A DNA stretch of 12,741 nt. Source: Sphingobacteriaceae bacterium UBA6709. GTDB taxonomy: Bacteria; Bacteroidota; Bacteroidia; Sphingobacteriales; Sphingobacteriaceae. Shown in pieces: positions 8,613 to 12,741 of this stretch. The position numbers and the translations under genes were made by a program. Numbering within the stretch: position 1 is the first letter of the stretch; each line of letters opens with the position of its first letter. Under the pieces are notes generated by a model. The model worked only from the letters and a program-made list of their open reading frames with translations, was not told the origin of the DNA and did not search any database. The stretch covers positions 1 to 12,741 of the forward strand of contig DKIV01000012.1 of the NCBI GenBank assembly GCA_002454425.1, read 5' to 3'.

Positions 8613-9872
8613 ATGTCATTCGCTGCACTTAGATTCACGCCCGCAGGAAAAGCGCTGTGTGCTTACCGAGCATACTTACTGAAATTATTTAGTCAACGAT
8701 CGAAAGACAAAAGTCGCATACAGTTCTGGCAGGACAAACTTCTGTATCACATCATTCTATATGGAATCACTACAGGAGTTCTGGTACTTTCGATGTGTCT
8801 TGGTATAGAGCTTGTAACTGAAGACCACCCTCGTTTAAGTTTTGAAGTAGCATCCTTCGCGGCAGTTTGCATTTTCGCGTTATCGCCCTTGTTCAACATC
8901 GCACAACGGCGCGCGCTAATAGCCGGCACCATTGCCATTTTCGCAACCGGACAGCTAATTTTCTATAACAGCTTCATGATCGGCTGCATTTACCTCATGG
9001 CCTTTAGTATTTTTGTATCGCTACAGTACGATACGCGGGCATGTTTCGGATCAGTACTTTTCAACTTCCTCCTGCTGATAGGCTGGGCATGTATTCACGA
9101 AACACAAACCTTTTTTTTGCAACCATTCAGTCCATCCCGCAGTGTGCTCATCTCGTTAAATTTCACGTTCATCAACGCACTAACGGTCATTCTCGTCCAT
9201 CAAACCCTTAAGGGATTAGAAGTGAAGATGAGAAAGAAGGAGACGCTATTTCAATCAATGAAAGAGCGATTGGAAGAAACACGGCAACTGAATGCAATCC
9301 TCCGTGAATCAGAAGATCATTATCGTAGCTTATTCCTCGAGAGCCCTTTGCCCAAGTTCATTTACGACATGCAAAGTAGAATGATCCTTCAAGCTAATAA
9401 GGCCGCTTTAGAGAAATATGGCTTTCAGCCATCCGAAATTGAACAGACAAGTATTGATCGCTTGCTCCCTCCTTCCAGCGATTGGCACCATCCGGTAGTA
9501 ACGCAACGGAGCAAAGCTGGTGAGCTGTTTTTTGTAAAGTTGCGCAGCCTGGAATTCATTCTGAATGGTAAAAGCTGCGAGCTGATCGTTCTTAGCGATA
9601 TTACAGAGATAATAGAGAAACAAGAAGCTATCAGAACGCAGCATCTCTATCTTCAGGAAATCGCATTCACACATTCCCATGTGCTGCGAGCCCCCCTGGC
9701 AAATATTCTAGGCATTACCTCCATCTTAAAAGACACACCCGAAATAAAAGATCAAGAGGAATTACTTCAACTGCTCGACAAATCTGTAGGCAAGCTCGAC
9801 GACATCGTCCATGATATTATTGATAAATGCAATCTGCCAGTTCCCCAACAGGCCTATACGACTTCACGATAA
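8613..9872 (+). CDS. Membrane PAS protein ending in a DHp (HisKA-like) domain, no ATPase domain
   Basis: The 419-residue protein has a basic cytoplasmic N-terminus (1-40), six hydrophobic segments (about 44-66, 76-94, 101-119, 122-138, 144-162, 178-198), a charged linker helix likely to form a coiled coil (about 200-235), one PAS domain (about 236-332, ending VLSDITEI), and a C-terminal helix pair (about 340-405) with IAFTHSHVLRAPLANILG. His356 sits in the H-box position, and the motif is H-V-L-R-A-P, the same unusual replacement of the catalytic acid and the Thr/Asn as in the gene 320 nt upstream. The second helix shares LDD-x-VH (His400) with that protein (His330). There is no HATPase domain; the protein stops 15 residues later. 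It is probably a membrane-anchored sensor or phosphotransfer adaptor. The six-TM module is not one I can name. The next in-frame Met is residue 61, inside TM1, so this start is secure. The downstream Crp/Fnr gene begins after 52 nt and may be co-transcribed. Confidence 0.87.
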   Translation: MSFAALRFTPAGKALCAYRAYLLKLFSQRSKDKSRIQFWQDKLLYHIILYGITTGVLVLSMCLGIELVTEDHPRLSFEVASFAAVCIFALSPLFNIAQRRALIAGTIAIFATGQLIFYNSFMIGCIYLMAFSIFVSLQYDTRACFGSVLFNFLLLIGWACIHETQTFFLQPFSPSRSVLISLNFTFINALTVILVHQTLKGLEVKMRKKETLFQSMKERLEETRQLNAILRESEDHYRSLFLESPLPKFIYDMQSRMILQANKAALEKYGFQPSEIEQTSIDRLLPPSSDWHHPVVTQRSKAGELFFVKLRSLEFILNGKSCELIVLSDITEIIEKQEAIRTQHLYLQEIAFTHSHVLRAPLANILGITSILKDTPEIKDQEELLQLLDKSVGKLDDIVHDIIDKCNLPVPQQAYTTSR

Positions 9873-9924
9873 TCACTAGTCAACAATAATTGAAAATACG
9901 TATACTTGAAACATTATAAGGATT

Positions 9925-10506
9925 ATGTACGAAGTATATTTTGAAAGCTTTAAGAATCGAATCAGTCTTACTGATGAAGAGGAAGCCCTAATAAAGAATC
10001 ACCTTTCAGTAAAAAAGATTCGCAAAAGGCAATATCTCTTACAGGAAGAAGACCCATGTCGTCATATTGCCTTCGTTGAAAAGGGAATGCTGCGCTCCTA
10101 CACAGTAGACAAAAATGGAACCGAGCACATTCTCCAGTTTGCTCCGGAAGGATGGTTCATTGCTGATCTTTACAGCTTTCTCGCCGAAGAACCTTCAAGT
10201 TATAACATCGAGGCTGTTGAAGATTCCGAGCTTGTGCTGATTAGCCGCCCGGCATATAACGAACTTTTAAAAACTTCTCCCAAATACCTAGAGTTTTCGC
10301 ACAATCTCGTAACCAATGCTTACATCGCCATGCAAAGGCGGATAAATGATCTCCATGAACGCAGCATTGAAGAGCGTTACGCTGACTTCATCTCGCGCTA
10401 CCCACAGATTATCAACAGAGTACCGCAGCACATGATCGCTTCTTACCTGGGACTTACCCCTGAAACCTTAAGCAGAGTGCGACGCAGAATGGTATCGCCA
10501 GGTTAA
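9925..10506 (+). CDS. Crp/Fnr-family transcriptional regulator
   Basis: The 193-residue protein has a cyclic-nucleotide-binding-type beta-roll (about 25-115, with EKGMLRSYTVD and the GWFIADLYSFL turn), a long dimerisation helix (about 115-145), and a short helix-turn-helix (about 165-188, VPQHMIASYLGLTPETLSRVRRR region split by the turn at GLTPE). The recognition helix reads E180-T-L-S183-R184, the same E-x-x-S-R pattern that lets FNR read TTGAT half-sites. There is a single Cys (45), so it cannot hold an FNR-type 4Fe-4S cluster, and the usual cAMP-contacting Arg-Ser pair is not evident; the effector is unknown. Its length is usual for the short Bacteroidota subgroup. AAGGA lies close before the ATG (9918-9922). 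TATACTTG (9901-9908) is a one-mismatch -7 box. An FNR-like palindrome starts 7 nt after its stop codon, before the next gene, which suggests that it controls its downstream neighbours. Confidence 0.92.
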   Translation: MYEVYFESFKNRISLTDEEEALIKNHLSVKKIRKRQYLLQEEDPCRHIAFVEKGMLRSYTVDKNGTEHILQFAPEGWFIADLYSFLAEEPSSYNIEAVEDSELVLISRPAYNELLKTSPKYLEFSHNLVTNAYIAMQRRINDLHERSIEERYADFISRYPQIINRVPQHMIASYLGLTPETLSRVRRRMVSPG

Positions 10507-10512
10507 CATCCC

Positions 10513-10526
10513 TTGATTTAAGTCAA
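10513..10526. promoter_or_regulatory. FNR-like operator upstream of the oxidoreductase gene
   Basis: TTGATTTAAGTCAA is a TTGA-N6-TCAA inverted repeat and matches the FNR-type consensus TTGATNNNNATCAA except for one base. Its centre lies about 66 nt upstream of the start predicted from the -7 box at 10573-10580, a distance compatible with activation from upstream. The adjacent regulator carries the matching E-x-x-S-R recognition helix. Operator function is inferred. Confidence 0.55.
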
Positions 10527-10572
10527 TAGATTTTCCTAATCCTGATTAAGAGCGGTAACGTTTACTGATGTG

Positions 10573-10580
10573 TACTTTTG
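10573..10580 (+). promoter_or_regulatory. Promoter -7 box of the oxidoreductase-yceI pair
   Basis: TACTTTTG followed by CA is an exact TAnnTTTG match. It predicts a transcript start near 10586 and a 16-nt leader, which decides for the ATG at 10602 over an in-frame TTG at 10578 that lies inside the box. No -33 TTG is present, which fits activator dependence. Confidence 0.6.
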
Positions 10581-10601
10581 CATTATCAGTTAAACGATGC
10601 T

Positions 10602-11243
10602 ATGAAGACAAAACAAACAGTCGCAATTATTGGTGCCGCAGGCGCCCGCGGAGCTGCTCTAAGTAAGTTGCTCTCGCATGGCAATTACCGACTGCTTCTT
10701 TTGGATATCCATGAGGGGCGGCTGCAAGCACTTTGTTCCTCCATTTCGGATCAGAATGCCGCGGCTGAGGTTGAAGCCCATAGCTGTACGAAAGACGCGT
10801 GCTGGGAAGCTGACATCATCCTTCTTACAATCCCTTATGAATCACTCGCTGCTGTCGCCGAGCGCATTGAGCAGGTGAGCAATCAAAAGGTCCTAATATG
10901 CGCTATTAACGCCCCTCTACAGAACAATCCCAACGCGGAGCATAAAGGCGTGGCCCTTCAACTACAATTGAGGCTCCCTAATGCGCATGTAACGGCCGCC
11001 TTTCACGGCTTCCACGCGGACGCGTGTAATTTATCTGAAAGTAATCGGCCCGATATTTTTGTCGCGGGAGACGACGATGACGCTATACAAACAACGGTCG
11101 ATCTTGTCCGATCCACGGGTTTCCGCCCCCTGATAGCAGGTAAGCTTAATGTCAGCATAGCCATGGAATCTGTGGCGAACCTGCTTAAAGCAATCTCCTT
11201 ATACAACCCTCAAATTCAGGTTAAGGGATTTAAAATTCTTTGA
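10602..11243 (+). CDS. NAD(P)-binding Rossmann oxidoreductase, F420:NADP-reductase-like
   Basis: The 213-residue protein starts with a Rossmann fold: VAIIGAAGARGAALSKLL gives the glycine-rich G11-x-x-G14-x-x-G17 loop, and the second strand ends in an acidic residue (LLLLD, Asp36), which usually favours NAD(H) over NADP(H). A middle segment (DIILLTIPYESL) matches the strand after the dinucleotide fold in NADP:F420 reductase and ketol-acid/6-phosphogluconate dehydrogenase relatives. Coenzyme F420 is not expected in this phylum, so the name reflects fold only; the substrate is unknown. An in-frame TTG at 10578 could extend it by 8 residues, but that lies in the promoter box. The gene sits behind a Crp/Fnr gene and an FNR-like palindrome, and 34 nt ahead of yceI, so the pair is probably one transcript. 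Confidence 0.82.
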   Translation: MKTKQTVAIIGAAGARGAALSKLLSHGNYRLLLLDIHEGRLQALCSSISDQNAAAEVEAHSCTKDACWEADIILLTIPYESLAAVAERIEQVSNQKVLICAINAPLQNNPNAEHKGVALQLQLRLPNAHVTAAFHGFHADACNLSESNRPDIFVAGDDDDAIQTTVDLVRSTGFRPLIAGKLNVSIAMESVANLLKAISLYNPQIQVKGFKIL

Positions 11244-11253
11244 TATTCATCTA
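11240..11253. promoter_or_regulatory. Possible second FNR-like site before yceI
   Basis: TTGATATTCATCTA matches TTGATNNNNATCAA except for one base. It overlaps the stop codon of the oxidoreductase gene and ends 24 nt before the yceI ATG. It is less symmetrical than the site at 10513 and lies in AT-rich DNA, so it may be a chance match. Confidence 0.25.
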
Positions 11254-11277
11254 TTACAATACATTAAAAATCAAATC

Positions 11278-11850
11278 ATGAAAAAGTACATCTTCATTGC
11301 TCTGGCCTTCTTATCTCTTTCGGCCTTCACCGCGGTAAACACCATCTGGAAAAATGATGCGCCGCATTCTCAACTGCTGTTTACAGTTAGTCACCTGGGT
11401 ATTAACGAAGTATCAGGTTCATTTAACGATTTCGCAGCTTCCGTAAATGCATCTAAAGCCGACTTCTCTGACGCAGTATTTGAGTTAAACGCGAAAACCG
11501 CTTCTGTTGACACACGTGTTGAGGCAAGAGACAATCACCTTAAGAGTGCCGATTTCTTTGATGCGGAGAAGTTCCCTGCAATCACCTTCAAGAGTACAGC
11601 CATTAAACGTATAGCTAAGGATAAATATAGCTTAACGGGCAATCTTAACATGCACGGTATCAGCAAACCGGTAACACTGCAACTGCTTTACAAAGGGAGT
11701 ACAGAAAATCCAATGAACAAGAAGAATACCGCAGGTTTTCAAATCAGTGGAACTGTTAAACGATCAGATTTCGGAATCGGTGCCAAGTTTCCAGCGGCAA
11801 TGGTTGGCGATGTTGTGAGCATCAAAGCTAACGGCGAATTTATTCAGTAA
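11278..11850 (+). CDS. YceI-family secreted lipocalin-like protein
   Basis: The 190-residue protein has a Sec signal peptide (1-19, ending LSAFTA) and is expected in the periplasm. The mature part has the YceI beta-barrel hallmarks: a start close to WKNDAPHSQLLFTVSHLG, GSFNDF, the DTRVEARDNHLKSADFFDAEKFP block (about 77-99), TFKST, LTGNLNMHGISKPVTL and the late KRSDFGIG motif. Family members bind amphiphiles such as polyisoprenoids; the ligand here cannot be read from the sequence. Length and order of motifs are complete, with no frameshift. The ATG is supported by the signal peptide directly after it. It follows the oxidoreductase gene by 34 nt, and a hairpin terminator follows it, so it is the last gene of the unit. 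Confidence 0.95.
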   Translation: MKKYIFIALAFLSLSAFTAVNTIWKNDAPHSQLLFTVSHLGINEVSGSFNDFAASVNASKADFSDAVFELNAKTASVDTRVEARDNHLKSADFFDAEKFPAITFKSTAIKRIAKDKYSLTGNLNMHGISKPVTLQLLYKGSTENPMNKKNTAGFQISGTVKRSDFGIGAKFPAAMVGDVVSIKANGEFIQ

Positions 11851-11869
11851 GCTCCAGTAAGCTAATACC

Positions 11870-11923
11870 CATGTAGGGGGCAAGTAACGATTACGATCGG
11901 GAGCTCGCCCCTACATGTTCTTT
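11870..11923 (+). terminator. Hairpin terminator after yceI
   Basis: A perfect 10-bp inverted repeat, CATGTAGGGG (11870-11879) and CCCCTACATG (11908-11917), encloses a 28-nt loop and is followed by TTCTTT. It is placed 19 nt after the yceI stop. The U-tract is short and the loop long, so it may instead be, or derive from, a dispersed palindromic repeat. The minus strand has no T-run after the stem. Confidence 0.55.
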
Positions 11924-11975
11924 AAAACACGCTACGCCTGCAACTCAGCATGAGTAGCATCGTCACAGTCGTCAT
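11922..11975 (-). CDS. Possible 17-residue peptide coupled to the small membrane protein
   Basis: A start codon overlaps the stop of the upstream 56-codon frame (ATGA, 11975-11972) and is preceded by GAGGAGG, an unusually good Shine-Dalgarno sequence for this genome. The peptide is MTTVTMLLMLSCRRSVF. Such overlap suggests translational coupling, but 17 codons are far too few to judge coding. Confidence 0.15.
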   Translation of the reverse strand: MTTVTMLLMLSCRRSVF

Positions 11976-12142
11976 TCCTCCTCAAGTATATTTTCGGGTA
12001 AAGCTGCCAATATCAACAAATACATCATCCACGATATAGGAATTACCTTCTCAGACACTATCGCTGCCGATAAAAACGAAACCACGATAAAACACAAAAC
12101 AAAAACCGGACTCATCAGCACCTGTCGCGCAGCCTTAAACAT
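11972..12142 (-). CDS. Small two-TM membrane protein, 56 residues, function unknown
   Basis: On the minus strand an ATG (12142-12140) preceded by GAGGGGG (12153-12147) opens a 56-codon frame ending TGA. The product has a basic start (MFKAARQVL), a hydrophobic stretch about 12-29 (PVFVLCFIVVSFLSAAIV), a short polar turn (SEKVIP), a second hydrophobic stretch about 36-48 (ISWMMYLLILAAL) and an acidic tail (PENILEEE). Basic N-terminus, two helices and acidic end make a plausible hairpin membrane protein. I do not recognise the family. It lies convergent to yceI, past its terminator. No solid promoter is seen. Chance occurrence in a non-coding tract cannot be excluded. Confidence 0.45.
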   Translation of the reverse strand: MFKAARQVLMSPVFVLCFIVVSFLSAAIVSEKVIPISWMMYLLILAALPENILEEE

Positions 12143-12330
12143 ATTGCCCCCTCTTTCTTAGCTGGTAGATTAACACAACGATACATGCAAAATCCGTGCA
12201 ATCAGTTTCATAGCTTACCAAACACAACAACCGCGTAAAAACTCAGGAATATATTCCCCAACATGTTATCAAAAAACAAGAAACAGCGGAAAAAAACACC
12301 TCAACAAAAAAATATAAAATTTAATTCTCA
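12143..12330. other. AT-rich non-coding spacer with a perfect palindrome
   Basis: This spacer holds no convincing gene; only minus-strand frames of 13 to 20 codons are present. It contains GGAATATATTCC (12246-12257), a perfect 12-bp palindrome that could be an operator, and a T-run on the minus strand (12312-12304). G+C is low (21 of 60 bases at 12241-12300). Confidence 0.4.
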
Positions 12331-12664
12331 TGCCGCCTAAACCCTCCCGGCGCCTTCGGAGTTGTCAGACACGCTGCAATGGGTACCGGCACACAGCGCT
12401 GACAGAACAAAGATGAGACAATCATTTTCGCCAGTCAAGACCATATCTCCCAGCTACTTAACTATTCAGATCCTAGCCGATTCATTCGCAACAAATCCAG
12501 CATACTCAGCTGTTGATCCATAACAAACATCCACTTACCCAGCCTGTCAGCAGCGACGAAAAAAGGTCCTGCGATGTCGCAGTATGTCACATAAAAGTGT
12601 CCCGAGGCCCCCTGGTCTGGTCACACACCCGGCCGCCGCTTCTAGCCCCCTGCGTTCCACCTGG
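12331..12664. other. GC-rich, ORF-poor island with stem-loops (candidate structured RNA or repeat element)
   Basis: Base composition jumps at about 12331: 21 of 30 bases at 12331-12360 and 44 of 60 at 12601-12660 are G or C, against 21 of 60 at 12241-12300. No long frame is open on either strand. A two-part stem forms from TGTCAG (12363-12368) and CGCTG (12372-12376) with CAGCG (12394-12398) and CTGACA (12399-12404), leaving a 3-nt ACA bulge on one side. A second inverted repeat, CTGCGA-TG-TCGCAG, lies at 12569-12582. One minus-strand frame (12620-12321) is interrupted by two stops. It could be a structured RNA, a dispersed repeat or a decayed gene; I cannot assign it to a known RNA family. 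Confidence 0.4.
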
Positions 12665-12741
12665 TTCGAGTTTGACTTGAGACAGACTCGAGACACGCTC
12701 GAGTGGTGATCGACATTTTATCGACAAGTCATGGGCATTTC
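12665..12741. repeat. Degenerate direct repeats with an exact 11-nt period
   Basis: From 12665 to the window end the sequence divides into seven 11-nt units: TTCGAGTTTGA, CTTGAGACAGA, CTCGAGACACG, CTCGAGTGGTG, ATCGACATTTT, ATCGACAAGTC and ATGGGCATTTC. Six keep a core of T-C/T-G-A-G/C at the same place. Eleven is not a multiple of three, so this is not a coding repeat; it is about one DNA turn, as in arrays bound by winged-helix regulators. The array runs to the end of the window and may continue. Confidence 0.6.

Noticed and set aside
9925..10506. Oxygen-sensing iron-sulphur FNR or cAMP receptor protein
   Set aside because: There is only one Cys, and no clear cAMP-binding Arg-Ser pair, so only the DNA-binding resemblance is claimed.
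10578..10601. TTG start extending the oxidoreductase by 8 residues
   Set aside because: The TTG is the end of a perfect promoter -7 box, and the Rossmann strand begins normally from the ATG at 10602.
12331..12440. SRP RNA, RNase P RNA or tmRNA
   Set aside because: The TCCGAAGG stretch on the minus strand recalls the SRP loop, but the flanking AGCAG side is missing. No RNase P or tmRNA signature was found.
12665..12741. CRISPR array
   Set aside because: Units are 11 nt with no spacers, far below the 21-48 nt of CRISPR repeats, and no cas genes are present.

Overview
The window looks like chromosomal DNA of a Bacteroidota bacterium, most likely a Sphingobacteriales-type soil or water relative. 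The grounds are several promoter-like TAnnTTTG boxes, a TonB-dependent receptor with an N-terminal carboxypeptidase-regulatory-like domain, a short Crp/Fnr regulator, and PAS proteins that end in a histidine-kinase dimerisation domain. Apart from SD-like sequences in the last kilobase, ribosome-binding sites are weak. No phage, CRISPR or insertion-sequence genes are visible.

Layout. Positions 13-97 (minus) hold tRNA-Ser(UGA) with a well-formed promoter. After a leader region with a minus-strand terminator come two large minus-strand genes: a TonB-dependent siderophore-type receptor (586-3015) and, upstream of it, a 1319-residue hybrid histidine kinase (GAF, four PAS, HisKA, HATPase, two receivers, Hpt-like tail; 3107-7066). 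Divergently, on the plus strand, are two PAS proteins that stop right after a DHp (HisKA-like) helix pair and have no ATPase domain: a soluble one (7240-8292) and a six-TM membrane one (8613-9872). Then come a Crp/Fnr regulator (9925-10506), a Rossmann NAD(P)-binding oxidoreductase (10602-11243) and a secreted YceI lipocalin-like protein (11278-11850), closed by a hairpin terminator. The last 0.9 kb has no long gene. It holds a likely 56-residue two-TM protein on the minus strand, then an abrupt GC-rich island with stem-loops, ending in an array of direct repeats with an exact 11-nt period.

How it may work together. The hybrid kinase keeps its phosphorylatable His (H700) and both receiver Asp residues (D984, D1127), but its terminal Hpt-like domain has Gln (Q1265) where the phosphoacceptor His should be. 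Next door lie two DHp-only proteins that keep the His but have lost the acidic and Thr/Asn residues used for kinase and phosphatase chemistry, as well as the whole ATPase domain. This suggests, but does not prove, a split phosphorelay in which the stand-alone DHp proteins act as Spo0B-like phosphotransferases for the hybrid kinase. Separately, the Crp/Fnr protein has an FNR-type recognition helix (E-x-x-S-R), and an FNR-like palindrome lies directly downstream of it, in front of the oxidoreductase-yceI pair. This points to a small self-contained regulon.
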